NCBI GenBank assembly: GCA_033807695.1
Contig: CM066303.1
Span: forward strand, 1,736,001-1,800,000
Direction of reading: 5' to 3'
DNA from: Daedaleopsis sinensis
Taxonomy: Eukaryota; Basidiomycota; Agaricomycetes; Polyporales; Polyporaceae
Length of the DNA stretch: 64,000 nucleotides
The translations under genes were made by a program, and so were the position numbers. The notes under the pieces were generated by a model. The model saw nothing but the letters and a program-made list of their open reading frames with translations, ran no database searches and was not told the DNA's origin. This document shows positions 1 to 11,844 of this stretch, piece after piece. Each line of letters opens with the position of its first letter. The stretch's first letter is position 1.

Positions 1-674
1 TGGCAAGGGCTGTAACCAACGTCGACGGCTAGTAGATATTAGGGGTTGATGTGACAGCCTTAGCTGGCTGTTGGGAACGACATGATAAAGCCGTGGTTCC
101 GAGTCGCGGAGGTGCCTCGAACCTGTTCCCGGCGTGCCATCTGTCAAAACACGAACGTACGGTGGATTGTTGTAGTCTGTCAGATTCACAGCCGAAACGG
201 GTTGTATGACGACCTGCGCGATCACGTGAGCTACTAATAGAATAGAAGCGCTCGTACCAGCTCTCGGACCAGGCTCTGGCAGAGTCCAGATTCGAAACCA
301 CCATTAATGGAGGCTATTGGTGTTGGGTGATCGCACAAGATACGCGCATGACGAAGATATATGTAGAACGTAAAGTACACACAACATTGAGAAGGGCTCG
401 GCGAGACAGATCGGAGACAGACGGTAACAAGCGACAACCCGGATCCGTGGAGAAAACAAAAGTATGCAAGGTAAACTTTGTGCTGCTGGTACGACCTGGC
501 GATGGTCAATGCTATATGCTAGTAGATGCGCATGGGTGTGTCGATGACGGGGTACGTTAGATGGGTAGGCAGATGAGAGAGTAGAATGCTATGGGACATG
601 GTACCGGTATAGAATGATGACAGTCCAGAGAACTACGACTCAGAGGTGACGGCGGGGATAGTAGTATGCGCATT
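1..674. other. Intergenic, no gene seen
   Basis: Several short reading frames exist on both strands, but none has recognisable domain content or a plausible splice structure. It lies downstream of the membrane-protein gene that ends at 675 and may hold its 3' untranslated region. Confidence 0.5.
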
Positions 675-2224
675 TCATGTAGAGCACTCGACCGCTTCTC
701 GACGCCCGTAGAGCTCCTCGATGTCAAAGCCGAGGCCCAAGTTCGACTCAGCGGAGCATTCGTAGAAGTCGGTGTTGCCAGAAGCGATTGAGACGTTGCC
801 TTCGTCGTCCCAGTCATCGTCTCCGGCGGCGGCAGCGTCCACCATCTCCGAGTCCGTTCTGAGGCGGAAGAAGTACTTTTTCGACAGCTCAATAGTCCTT
901 GAGTGGGCCGCCAAGTTCGTAGGGATGGTTGCAAGTTGCTTGAAGCTAGTCGAGGACGAGGAGGTTATAAAGTTCAGGACGGACCCCAGGTGGAGGACAG
1001 AGCTGTCAGGAGAGCCAGTTGACATCTCCTCGCTGGCGTCCTCGAAGATGTCAGAGTCCACCGCGGGGAGCTGTTCCCTGAAGTCGACCGTGGATTGCGT
1101 GGTGAAGAGGCCCGCGAATTCGCGGCACAGGGCAGCTAGATCCTCCTGGGAATCATTGAGCCCTTCCTCGTTGGGAGCGGCAGCAGCGAAGTTTCGCTTC
1201 GGAGGTGTTGCGAGAACGAAGTGCTTGCCCGACACGTTGGAAAGGGTCGACACGGCCTCTTCGGGCTCGTACGCGTCAAATATGCGTGGGGCAGTCGAAG
1301 ACGGCATCGGGACGTCCAGGCAGTCGCGCGTATAGATCCGTGGCAGCTCAGAGAAGTAGGTCGAGGACTCGAGCGCAGGAGTAACCGGCCCGGGGCTGTC
1401 TGGCTCAGACATGGTGGGGCTGGAGGTGGAAGATGGCGAGGACGGAGTAGAGGTCGTGTGGTGAACAGTGAAACGTGCCTGCCACGATGGAAATAGAGAC
1501 GGAGGGGTAGCAGAAGGCTTGAAGTTGTCGCGGTAGGGTATGCCATCGCAGGGGTGTACGACGATCGAGGGGATTTGTGCTTTAGAGAACACGGTACGGT
1601 TGAACATGGAGAAGACGAAGCAGCGCCTCCCGCCCTGATTATTGGCGGGAGCGGTACGTTGGGCATGGTCGATGTCAGTGACTTGAGGATCTTCTCTTGC
1701 TGCCGCACGGTCGTTGACTTGTTCGATCGCTTTCAGGACGTCGGTGACGGTGAACGGCTCGCGCTGTGCACACTGCAAGTAAGTAACGTGACTTGAAACA
1801 GCACGGGCGCTTAGTAGACTGAGAGGTGGCTGACCGGGACTGGCCTGACCTTGACTTCCTGGGACTTCCTCCAGAACATGAGGAACTTGGGCATCCGACG
1901 ATGAAGCGGCTCCTTGGGACTAAGAGAAGGCAACACGGCAAGGATAGGCCAGGGTAGCTCAGGTTCAGCAGGTCGGGGTCGCCCTGAGAATGTGAACTTA
2001 AACCAGAATCGCCGGGAGGTCGTCGACGCTGAGGGTGCGGCGCTAGCGTGGTAGGGGGTGATCAAGCTGGCGGCCTCGAGGTCGACATTATATACCTGCA
2101 GAGCCTGCCCCGAAGCAGTGCTGACGGTAGAGACGAAGCACCTGTAGAGGAAGACGGAGACGGTGCCGAGGAGGAACAGGATGAAGATGACCAGAGCGAG
2201 GATGATAGAGGGGGCGAAAGACAT
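675..2224 (-). CDS. Hypothetical single-pass membrane protein
   Basis: I do not recognise this protein. The model is two exons, 1850..2224 and 675..1772, joined across a 77-nt GT-AG intron, giving 490 aa. The ATG at 2224 is chosen because the longer frame upstream starts on a non-ATG codon. Residues 5-27 form one hydrophobic segment (IILALVIFILFLLGTVSVFL), probably a signal anchor or type I membrane helix. The rest is polar and low in complexity, rich in Ser, Thr and Pro (roughly residues 210-250), with an acidic stretch near the C-terminus (GDDDWDDEG) typical of disordered cytoplasmic tails. No catalytic motif is visible. The exon lengths (375 and 1098 nt) are both multiples of three, so a retained intron would be tested by its in-frame stop. 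The function is unknown; a lineage-specific membrane protein is the simplest reading. Confidence 0.6.
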
Positions 2225-2760
2225 GGCTGTGAAAGAGCACGGTAATGTAAAAGACAAGTTGTGCAGATGCGATGCCCTTTGGAGATAATCGCACGTACAG
2301 AACTTAGAAGCAGAACCTCTTGCTTGCCATGCTGGCCGCCCAAGTTTAAACTGAGACTGACAGTACTAGTCAGCCCAGACAAACTGTTCACGACCGTCAA
2401 CCCTGGGCCTTCTGCACAAGAATAACATAGAGGTCAGCCTCGATTGTCAACTCATCTATGGGTCATGACGACATACCATCCTGCTATGAGTCGGCACCGA
2501 GGGCGCCAGGCCGCTGTAGCATACATATGCACTGATCCCTTTGCTGCTGCCATACTATAGCCTCCGAAGGCTGCAGGTCTGGGACTCGGGCAAGTATGCG
2601 ACGGCATATATATCCGTTCACGCGAAGCGACACTCAAACTCGGCGAGTAAGAGTAGCATGGACCCCAAAACGACACCTTCGGCGTATTGGGTATTACGGA
2701 CGTAATTACTAACACCTCGGAGTGCATTACTGTCCGTTGTTGAAATATCCAGAGTACCCA
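2225..2760. other. Intergenic, 536 bp
   Basis: This lies between the start of the membrane-protein gene (transcribed leftwards from 2224) and the stop of the carboxylesterase at 2761. It should hold the promoter of the former and the 3' end of the latter. I see no convincing TATA box or ORF. Confidence 0.4.
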
Positions 2761-5163
2761 TCACAAGGGGTATGCGAGACTCAACCCAGTCATGATCCCG
2801 GTCGCCACCAAGCGCTCATCATCTGCGCCGATCTTAATCCCGCTCTCCTCAATTACGAGGATATTGCGAGACTTCGAATCGTACTTGGGCCAGGAGATCG
2901 TCCTGTTCGAGGCACCGTTCGGGTCGCCTGTCGCCGCGAACTGGATGATGTAGTCCGCAAGCTCGTTCGCAGAGCTTATGGCCTCGGCCATGTCGGTTCC
3001 GTGCGGCTGGAAGGGGAGAGAGCGCAGCAAGTCAGCACGTCTGCGTCCAGGGCGGTTTATGATCACTCACGTAACCGAGATTGCTAACGCGACCACGCTC
3101 GCTCACTGGGGCACAAATGAGTTCGTGAGTTCTTAGACGGTGCAGCAACATTGACTTACAGTATGACCAGATCGGCTGCTTTGAGGCTCGGCAGTCGATG
3201 AAGAATCGCCTTGGCGCCTCAAAGACGAAATCGCCTTGGAACGCAGCCATACGCTTGTACATAGGGTCATCGGAAAGCTGGTAGGCGTCTCCTGTGTCGA
3301 ACGGCGAGCCCTTGGCAGGGTCGTTGGGGTACGCTGTGAAGAGCGGAGAGAGCTGCTCGCGAGGTGTGTGAGGGTACCAGTATTCGCTGATATAATCCTG
3401 GAACTCGGCCTCCGTGCTAGTAATATGAATAAGTTATTCACAAGGGCGTCGAACGGAGAAGATTGAAACGTACGTGATGTTGAACGCACTCAGAGCGAAT
3501 ACAGTGCCTTCGTCCAACGCGTCGCCTGAAGCCTTGTGTGAGCCGAAAACGTCACCGCACGATGATGTCACGTACCAGTAATGAGCGGAATCTTGGCGAC
3601 ACTCCCGGACAGGACCAAATGCTGGGAAGGCTCCTTCAGGAACACTCCGTCGGCGTACGGTGACCAGATAGAGGCAAGGCCCTGGATGGACATGTCAGCG
3701 TAAGACCCTGGATAGACATGTTTCATAACAGAGAAAACAACTCACCGCATAGCCGAAGAGGTTAGGAAGAGTCTTCCCAGCAGAGAGGAGAGTGGAGGCA
3801 GGGATATGGCGCAGACAATCTAGGGTGTCCGTGGCGCTCGCACATCCAGCCTTCTCGACGAGCTGGTCATAGTATGGCTGCAAGTTCGTGATGTCCCCGA
3901 GGGGAACAGGCGAGCCGGCGTTCATTACTGCCCCGCTGAACAGGCCCTCGACATTACCGCCGTTTGTAAGCAGTTGCGACGCGATGGAAATCGCCCCTGC
4001 GCTCACACCCCAGCTGTGTGCATGTCAGTATGATGTTTCTTCGCCGGACATAAGATCATGACATACAGTGTGACCCTGCTTGGGTCGCCGCCAAACGCAG
4101 AGATGTACTTTTGAGTCCACCGAAGAGCTTGACGCTCTGTAGTTTGTGCTTTGTGAGAAGAACGCGGATAGAGGTGAGGTAAATTAACTCACGATCTTGC
4201 AGAGCAAGATTTCCAACACCAGCTTCCTTAACTTCCTTCCCACCGATTTGGCCAAAGACTACGACTGCGGTCAGCGACACCGATTTTCGTTCATGTTTAT
4301 CGTGGCCTTACCATTCATACGGTAGTTCATTGCAACAACCACCACCGGCTTGTTCAGCTCGACAGATCGCCGGATTACGGCGTCGGCTGCCATTCTGTAT
4401 CACATCGTAAGTGACGATGTTGGGAAATAAAAGAGAGTTACGTACGAATACGACGAGCCACCGACGAAGCCACCTAGGTTGATGTGTCATTAGCCATTCA
4501 TTCTGCAGCGACAATTTCACCTCCGTCCGGGAACTCACCTCCGTAGATTATCTGGATGCGCGTTGTCAGTCACGGCCCCCACTCGGCGTAGATCTACACT
4601 CACAGCGATGACAGGTAGCTTGGCATCAGGCTTCGTTCCTTCAGGAACCTGCACGTTGATGGTAAGACCTGCCATCAGGGATGTGCGTTAAGCGCAGAGC
4701 ATACCAGGAGCGACACATGACAAGTGAGGAAGACGTACAATCCTCGCTCTCGAGGGCAGAGACACCAGGGGTAGCGATCGCCGCGACGTATGCCACCGCC
4801 TCTTTCAGCAACGATGGGGGCAAATCCGGGCGAAGAGCAGATGTCATCTGGATGCATTCCACCCCTGGGAGGGTTGCGTTGATCGTCCCAGTGTACGACG
4901 GGATCGGTTTGGGGAGACGAAGTCGGAGGTCTCCAAGCCTGGTGACGTGACGAGTGCGTTCGTGTCAGTGACTGATTAACAACAGCGTATGGCGTTGTCA
5001 CATACGGAGGTTGCGCGTAACGAAGACCATAGAAGGTGGTCACCGAGTTGCTCGATAAACCGATGACGGTCGCATTGTCGAGCTTGACGGACGCCGCATC
5101 CGCGAGGAGCGGCAGACCGCACGCGAGCGCCAGCCGGAGGAACAGCGACAGGTTGGAGAACAT
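2761..5163 (-). CDS. Secreted type-B carboxylesterase/lipase
   Basis: This is an alpha/beta-hydrolase of the carboxylesterase type B (cholinesterase-like) family, which hydrolyses ester bonds in lipids or xenobiotics, probably outside the cell. The ATG at 5163 begins a clear signal peptide (hydrophobic LFLRLALACGLPLLADA), then the family N-terminal pattern TTFYGLRYAQPP. After several short introns come a LPVIAV-type strand, YGGGF-like oxyanion-hole region, MNYRMN, and the nucleophile elbow GVSAGAISI at about 3990-4006. The acid residue probably sits in the DEGT stretch near 3500-3580, and the catalytic His in HGTDMAEA near 3000. The C-terminal segment ADYIIQFAATGDPNG is also family-typical. 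It has about eight or more exons of 50-300 bp with 48-70-nt introns; total size near 550 aa matches fungal members. A TATA box lies 50 bp upstream. The substrate cannot be told from sequence. Confidence 0.88.
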
Positions 5164-5963
5164 TTGGACGTCAATGGGTACCGTGGAACGAGGCTCGCCT
5201 TTCGAGCGTCGCGTTATATACCCTGGCGGAGTCGGCAGCCCGCTTAGGCGTCCACGGGGTCAACGTACTAGTCGTGTCGGCCTGCCGGCATGTGGCCTGA
5301 ATAAACGATCCCGATCTACGACATCACGACTAGTAAGCACCGTCAGTACCAACGTTGATGCGAGGCCACAGAAATACACTTGCAAAAGGCTTGGGGAACA
5401 TATTTTTCGACGAGGGGTCTGCGGGGTGGATATTAATGTACCCGAGATTCGAGCGCATGACGTTACCCCATGATGCAGTCTGAGATCTGATGCAGTGGGC
5501 ATAGTACCTTGCCGCTGCGGGTGTGCCTAGTGGGGGACTAGGGGCTACTAGGGGCGGGAGCTAACCGTCTATGGTGAGAGGGTAAGTATTATTGCCGACC
5601 CCGCGGGACCGATGCGGGAGGCCCCTGGCAGTGTATACGATCAACCCCAGCGAGCCCCAGCGTTGCTCCAAAGCAAGGAGGGGATGAGAGGGGATGAGGG
5701 CATGCGAGAGACAAGATACATAAAGGAGCTCAGAGTCAGAGTCATGACCTGGTCATGACGCTGGGGAAGGTGCACATCATTCATTCTATAGGGCCGCCTC
5801 GGAAGGATGAGTCAGGCTGATGACGTCATGATCCGTAGAATAGTATTACTGAGTACTATCCGTCAGTTCAAACGTTCAAAGCTTAGGGCACCGAAAGACA
5901 TTGCATCTGCTCACCAGAGCTATAGTACAGACCAGGTACGGACCTTCATGATGCTAAATTCTG
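5164..5963. promoter_or_regulatory. Esterase upstream region with CRE-like palindrome
   Basis: Some 800 bp without a gene, upstream of the esterase and just downstream of the FIG4 stop. It contains a perfect CRE-type palindrome TGACGTCA at 5821-5828, a bZIP/ATF target in fungi, and two copies of the palindrome GTCATGAC separated by three bases near 5741-5760. GGGGACTAGGGG-like G-rich direct repeats lie near 5528-5560. Regulation of the esterase by these sites is inference. Confidence 0.35.
5213..5220 (-). promoter_or_regulatory. TATA box of carboxylesterase
   Basis: TATATAAC on the minus strand, about 50 bp upstream of the esterase ATG at 5163, in the spacing expected of a fungal core promoter with a short leader. 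Confidence 0.55.
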
Positions 5964-8900
5964 TCAATCCACCATCGTTAGCTTCGCAACGATGTCCTCA
6001 TAGTTTGCAGGCGCGAATCCTGCACCGGTGTGGTGCGCACTCCCCCGATCCATGTAAGCTGCCATCTTCTCTTCGTCCTCCCTGCTGAGTTCGATTGGGT
6101 CTTCCAAGCCTTGTGCGAGGTCCACCGCGACCCAATACTTCGAGTATATCGCTTTCCGATAGTCGTCCTCTTCGCTGAAGGTGACCAGAAGCTCCTGGCC
6201 TTGCTCGATGTACCTGGTTTACGAGGAACGTGGGTTAGCTGGTTGACACGCTCGTCGAGAGAAGTGAACACCGACTCTTGGTACTCTTGCTCCTCTTTGA
6301 CGATGGGGTCTAAGAGACGCATGACTATCTCGGGGAGCGTCTTCGGTGGGCCGTCAGGGACAGCGTGCGGCTTCTTGGATTTAGCCTTGGGGTCCTGCGA
6401 GCGATCGATGCGAGAGATTCGCGATCCCGAAGCCGAGTTGGTGCTCATCCAACGTCGGACACCGTCCATCAACCTGTGTCTGTATTAGTACATGCAGAAG
6501 GTAGCGAAACTCAAAGACGTACTTGGGATGTCGATGTGATGTGTGCGTGTTATGAGGAAGGAAAGGACTCATGTTGATGTCTCGAGCGGTCTTTCTGTGT
6601 GAACGCGGGCCACTTTGAGTAATGTGTTGAAATAGGAACGAGCAGGAACACGCACCCAGGGAGCTTGAGCGTGCTGTTCATCGAGAACGCGAAATGCTTG
6701 CCCAATGATGTGAACAATAGCGGTCGATAGTACTCTATCCAGTAGTCGGCACGGCTGTTCACAAACTGGATGACCGCCCTCTCGCACTCTTCAATAGGAT
6801 ATGCTTCTTGAAGGTGTTCATCTGTGTACCACTTCTGGTAATTCCCTCGTCGCGGAGGAGAGCGAGTACTCGTCTTCTCCGCAGGGACGCCCAAGAAGAG
6901 GTTGATAGCAGCTTGCTTGTCATTATCTAGAAAATACCCAGTATTACGTTTGCCATAGAAAACGTCGGGTAGTATCACGCACCCAACAAGGAGTTAGCGT
7001 AGAATCGGCGGAGATTCTCGATTATGTCGCGGGAGTGGCTGTTCCAATGGGGCATTCTTCGGTAGGTCTCGACGCGGTTCACGAGCGCACTTCCCGTGTA
7101 CTGCAGCGCCAGACCTGGTGAACTAGTGAGCTTACGGCAGAACATGTGACTGCGAATATACGTACTGTCGCCGTGATCGTGATACATCTCAGTGAGCATA
7201 TTGACAGCATCTGAGTCAAAGGCCAGGTTCGGAGTGTCGACTACGCCCAGCGCGTAGAGCTGATGACCGAGCGCCCGTTTTCCGAACACAAATTGAGCTG
7301 CGTTGGTCCGGTCCAGACAATCGACACAGTTGGTTCGGCAGATGCCATTCTGAACCGACATCCCCTTACGCCAGTCATACTGGTCAGTGCTAGTTGAGTG
7401 TGAGTGATGGAACCCGACGGAAAAAGGCACGAACGTACTCGGAGTCATTTTGTAGGTAGTGAGAAAACGGTTCTTGTCCTGTGTGGAAGAAGCCGGTAGC
7501 CTGGATAGACTCCTCAGCGATGTCTTCGAGGTAGCTTATAACGTCTCGCGTCTTTCTGCGCAAGTAGGTCAACAGTGGCGGACTGGGCAATTGGAGCAGA
7601 CGGATGCTCACTCCTTGTACGCGCGAGCCATGTCCCATGCATGATGGTCCAGTCGCTTCTCAGGTGGCAAGAATTGGTTCAGATACAAAACACATTGAGT
7701 GTACTCTTCGAGCAGCTTTGATTCTCTGGGTTGAGGTTCCCTCTGTTTGATGAGGTTGAGTATCATCACTGGGGTCCCGTAACGCTTGAACAGGTCGTCG
7801 AAGTGACGAGCAGCGGAAGTGTAGAAGGGATCTATGACGGGAACTGTAGAGATGTTTAGTGATATATCGTGTACATCATGGCGCGTTCGGAAGACTCACT
7901 CTCTATTGGAGGTTTCGGAGCTACACCAGTGACCTCTTGCGTCCAAAATACAGGAATGCTACCGCGGTACTAGCGGCAAGGCAACGTAAATTCCCAACTA
8001 CTGTTAACGAAGCGAACGGAGATACGAACCTGTACGTAACTGGTAAAGTTGGGGCTAGGTCGCCTGCCTGGCTTGCCAGTCAGAGGGTCTTGGGCAGCGG
8101 GGTAGTAGAAGGGAGTAGTCAAGGTTTCTGAGACAATCTGCTCTGTCTCGACCTCGTTGGCCACGTTTCCCTGCGAGGCATCCAGGATTTAAGGACACAA
8201 AGAAGATATCGAGCTTCGTACAACGCACCTCGTCATTTACCCCTCGCTTAAGATACCGAGCACCGGCATGATGTCGCGACCTCCTTGCAATGAGAGTGAT
8301 GAAGACAACACGACCAAGTACTGTGAGCTCTAGCAAGGCAAGTCATGTTTTGCTCATGCAGACTGACACAGGTCGCTTACTCGCTTGGTCTACGTGACCA
8401 TGAATTAGCGGCACAAGCCAATGAGATTTGGTCGACGGGGATGAACCGCCTTGCTCAAAAGGGGAGGTGAGCAGGTGGTGGTTCCAGGCAAAGCGGTCGT
8501 TGATTGACCACTGTCGCGCAGGGCTAAGTCCGCTCCGAGTAAGATTATGTTGCAGAGTGGAGGTAAGATCATAGGTATAACTGTGTACAACAATCTGACA
8601 CGTATCAGTTATCATACTACGAAAACAGGAAGCGAGCTGAACGACCTGAAGTAGAAGTTCTTCGACATATCCACCTGTTTGAACACGTTCATCATGCGTG
8701 CTTCCTCCGTGGGCTTGTCGACCTTGTGATTGAAAGCAACAGGAAGAATGTCCGTGCTCTCACAGTGGTAGACGTAGTGGCCACCGATGAGTGCAACCAC
8801 CGAACGCTTGGATATCACGATCATGTACCAACCCGCGGTGAACTTGATAAAACCTGCGCCGCTTCGGGCATATTGTTGTGCGATAGACAGTTTGGAGACG

Positions 8901-9387
8901 TACCTGCGATCCCAAAGAAGACGCGTGCCCTCCCCAAGCCACCACAGTGCTTGTTTCCGTCCTCAAGCATCTTCAACATCGCACTCATCTGCTTTCCGCT
9001 ATAGACTGCTTCATCTTCGACGACTGTAAGCTCTTCTTGCGCCGTCCTGTCAATCTTAATAATACGATGCCGTGAATCGGACGTGTTTGATGCGACGACG
9101 TAGAAGCGCAAGCGGTTCTCATACAAGATGAACTTGTTGAATGCGAGCGAATGATCGTCGAGCCGGGTTTGCGGTGCCTTCGCTGGGGGGAGAGGAGAGG
9201 CAGCCAGAGTAGCAGACAGACTCGGAGTGTCTTTCGACTTCAGGGAAGCACCATCTGGTACTGAAGTTGTAGCCGAGGGAAGAGGTATGGAGTGTTGCGA
9301 TACGGGGGTGACCGTGCCACTCGAGTCGGAGGCACCAAGTTGAGGTAACTGCAAGTGGGAGGGTGAAGCTGTCGCCTGAGTAGCCAT
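5964..9387 (-). CDS. FIG4: SAC-domain polyphosphoinositide phosphatase Fig4
   Basis: Fig4 removes the 5-phosphate from PI(3,5)P2 on the vacuole/endosome membrane and works in a complex with Vac14 and the kinase Fab1. The start is the ATG at 9387, since the frame upstream begins with GTG. After a Ser/Pro-rich 70-residue leader comes [19 protein letters not shown], a typical Fig4 N-terminus, then [19 protein letters not shown] in the next exon. The SAC catalytic motif CX5R(T/S) is intact as [10 protein letters not shown] near 7300-7330, followed by [18 protein letters not shown] and [17 protein letters not shown]. The C-terminus ([14 protein letters not shown], stop at 5964) is reached through a small intron near 6215-6240. 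The gene has about ten exons. Its 5' end faces the zinc-finger gene across 240 bp. Identification is strong; exact exon borders are approximate. Confidence 0.93.
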
Positions 9388-9627
9388 AGAAGCATTCACT
9401 ATTCAGATGACAACGCGCGCAAACGCGGGGTCCGCGCGGAGTGGCGGTAAAGATAGACTGGGTTGAGGCTCGAGCTGCAGTGACGACACTTGCTCTGCTT
9501 AAAGAGGGAACTTTGATGGAGGCAATGGCCTTAGATCCTAACATACACAAACAACGCCCGGTATGAGATTTTTTTGCTCAGCTCCCACGACCATCATACT
9601 CAGCTTGAATGGCATCTACTTTCGTAC
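9388..9627. promoter_or_regulatory. Divergent promoter FIG4 / zinc-finger gene
   Basis: Only 240 bp separate the ATG of FIG4 (-) from the ATG of the C2H2 gene (+), so both promoters must share this stretch. I see no canonical TATA box in either direction. Confidence 0.5.
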
Positions 9628-11541
9628 ATGGCTTCTTCCATCACCCTTCCGGATTTCGATTTTCCGACACATGAAGAAGAGGAATACAACGATGAAGACT
9701 ACGACGAGGGGGACGCGGAGGGAGAGGAGTATGATGAAGGGGGGGACCTGGACGCGGAGGCGGAAGCTATGGCGAGGAGGCTCGGCGACCAACTTCTTGC
9801 CGACATCGCAAAGGCCCAAGCAGAAGTAGCTGCTGCTCCTTCTGTCTTGAATGTGGCAATACCCACACAGCAGTCAGCATCTCCCGAACCTCCTCAGCAG
9901 ACGCCTTTCAAGAAGAAGCAAGCAGCCGCTCTCTTGACTATGAGAGGCATATTAGCCTTCGCGTCGAATCATCCTATTGTCGGCTCTGCCATGTCATCAC
10001 TGCAGGTTCCTGGCGAGGAGGGCGGCCCCATCATGGAAGTCTTCACACGTTGTCTCTCAGCTGCCTCCATTTCCAAACCTCTTTCTCGCACTTTGGTGGA
10101 CAGTGTTCTCTCCCTCGCGAAGTCTGACGCGTTGTTTGGCTCCTTGCGCAACTCAGATGCACCAGCTCTACAACTCGACAAGGGGAAACGCAAGCGCGAC
10201 CAGGCAGACGAGGGTAGCCGCATGCTTCCCGGACCAGACTACCCGCAAAAGCGTATGGCCATCGCGATTCCTGTGGACCAGCCTGACTTGCTTGGTCAAA
10301 TCGGTGAGGCTCTGCGTGTCATCACCCATGCCCTCGCATCGTCGCACGCTCCCCAGCAAGGCCAGTCCATTGATCCAGCAGTCATTTCGTCCATTCAGCT
10401 ACAACTTCATCAAGTCTTCCTCTTCGCTGTGACCTCCGCGCACAGAGCCGGAGATGGGCGTATGCAAGCCTTACAGGAGCTCGCAGGGCTCGTGCAGATG
10501 CTCGGAGTGCTCAGCGGCATTCACATCGGACATCCTCCCCCTCCTCCCCAGTGGCATATGCCGCCTGGTGCTATTCCGCCGCCTCCGCCTCCCGACATCG
10601 GCACCGCTGTCTATCCTTGTCTAGTCCCAGGCTGTCCGAAGACGTTTCACCGTCTCTACTCCCTCCGCAGCCACCAGCGACTCCACACTCTAGAACATCG
10701 CCCTTATCGTTGCATGTTGTGCCCCGCGTCGTTTGTCAGGAACCACGACCTCAAGCGACATGCCCTCCTTCACGAGAAGAAGGCTTGGCGGTGCGCGGGC
10801 TGCAATAAGATCTTCTCCCGGCGAGACGCTATCAAGCGGCACAAGGACGCGCGGAGCCGCAACGGGAAAGGCCGCTCGGCCGAAGCAGACCCTGTCGACA
10901 CCGTGTGCGCGTACGCCGAGATCGAGGAGGTCGAGGTCGAGAAGGTAGACGGCGAGGAAGACATGAGCCGGCGCGCGAAGCTGTGGAACGGGATCGCCGC
11001 GTCTTCCGCGGGGACGACCATGGCCGAGCACATGGGCCCAGAGGAGGGCGAAATTGACCCGGCGATCATCCACCAGGCGCAGCACATGGTGCTGCAGATC
11101 CACGGACTCCTACAGGCCGAGGTCGCGAAGGGCCTGGGTACGCCTGCTGCGCCTGCGCCGATGCCGCCCCCGCACGTCAGCCAGTCAACGCTGGCGAGCA
11201 TCATCGCCCGCGCGCAACAGTCCGCTGTGCCTGCTGCACCCGAGCTGCCACCGGTGCCGGATGCTTTCCCTGCACCTCCCGAGAGCGATGCTCCGATGGC
11301 TGTCGACCTTCCCGCGATAGAGCCGGTGGTATCGTCTGGGGAGGCACAGCAACCGTCGTCGACGCCGCCTCCGTTGTCGTTGTCCTGGCTCTCCGAAGAG
11401 CAGACGAAGCTGCTGGAGCAAGCCATCGCACAGGCGGCGTCCGCCGCACAGGCACAAGCGGAGGCAGAAGCCGCTCTAGAGGAAGAGGAAGAAGGGGAGG
11501 AATTTGACGAGGATGAGGAGCAGGAAGGGATGGAAGAGTGA
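9628..11541 (+). CDS. C2H2 zinc-finger protein, acidic termini
   Basis: This single-exon gene gives 637 aa and is probably a nuclear DNA-binding regulator. The frame is open from 9574 but starts there on TTG; the ATG at 9628 is preferred. Residues 10-55 are strongly acidic (EEEEYNDEDYDEGDAEGE), and the last 40 residues are acidic again, so both ends could act as activation or chromatin-contact regions. Three C2H2 fingers lie at about residues 328-410: the first CLVPGC with a four-residue Cys spacing and H-x3-H, the second CMLC with H-x3-H, the third CAGC followed by KRHKDARSRNGK. The third lacks an obvious second His ligand. A Pro-rich block (PPPPPP) precedes the fingers and an Ala/Gln-rich stretch follows them. 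GC content rises in the 3' half. I cannot assign an ortholog or target. Confidence 0.88.
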   Translation: MASSITLPDFDFPTHEEEEYNDEDYDEGDAEGEEYDEGGDLDAEAEAMARRLGDQLLADIAKAQAEVAAAPSVLNVAIPTQQSASPEPPQQTPFKKKQAAALLTMRGILAFASNHPIVGSAMSSLQVPGEEGGPIMEVFTRCLSAASISKPLSRTLVDSVLSLAKSDALFGSLRNSDAPALQLDKGKRKRDQADEGSRMLPGPDYPQKRMAIAIPVDQPDLLGQIGEALRVITHALASSHAPQQGQSIDPAVISSIQLQLHQVFLFAVTSAHRAGDGRMQALQELAGLVQMLGVLSGIHIGHPPPPPQWHMPPGAIPPPPPPDIGTAVYPCLVPGCPKTFHRLYSLRSHQRLHTLEHRPYRCMLCPASFVRNHDLKRHALLHEKKAWRCAGCNKIFSRRDAIKRHKDARSRNGKGRSAEADPVDTVCAYAEIEEVEVEKVDGEEDMSRRAKLWNGIAASSAGTTMAEHMGPEEGEIDPAIIHQAQHMVLQIHGLLQAEVAKGLGTPAAPAPMPPPHVSQSTLASIIARAQQSAVPAAPELPPVPDAFPAPPESDAPMAVDLPAIEPVVSSGEAQQPSSTPPPLSLSWLSEEQTKLLEQAIAQAASAAQAQAEAEAALEEEEEGEEFDEDEEQEGMEE

Positions 11542-11844
11542 GTAGGAGCAGCTTAAGTTGGCTATCGCTCCTTGGTTCTAGTGCGAATACCCAGACTACA
11601 CAGGCAACCTCGTGGAGCAGGCTCCGCCACTGCAGCATCGCGGTCCGGGCACATCGCAGTATGATGTTATCCCTACATTTCCCGAGCTCGTACCTCTCAC
11701 ATCTTCTACGAGCATGACGCCTGCATCCTCGGAACAGGCCGCCTCTGTACGCATCCATGGCGCTATCATACAGTCAAGTTTCCTGTAACTTTATTGCTTC
11801 TACATTCGGTAGAGAGCCAATTTCGTCATACGGAGGATCACAAA
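11542..11844. other. Convergent 3' intergenic region
   Basis: These 303 bp lie between the stop codons of the zinc-finger gene (+) and the first FAD monooxygenase (-). They presumably hold both 3' ends; no ORF or repeat was seen. Confidence 0.5.

Noticed and set aside
10770..11426. 218-codon minus-strand frame opposite the zinc-finger gene
   Set aside because: Shadow frame of a GC-rich coding exon; no motif.
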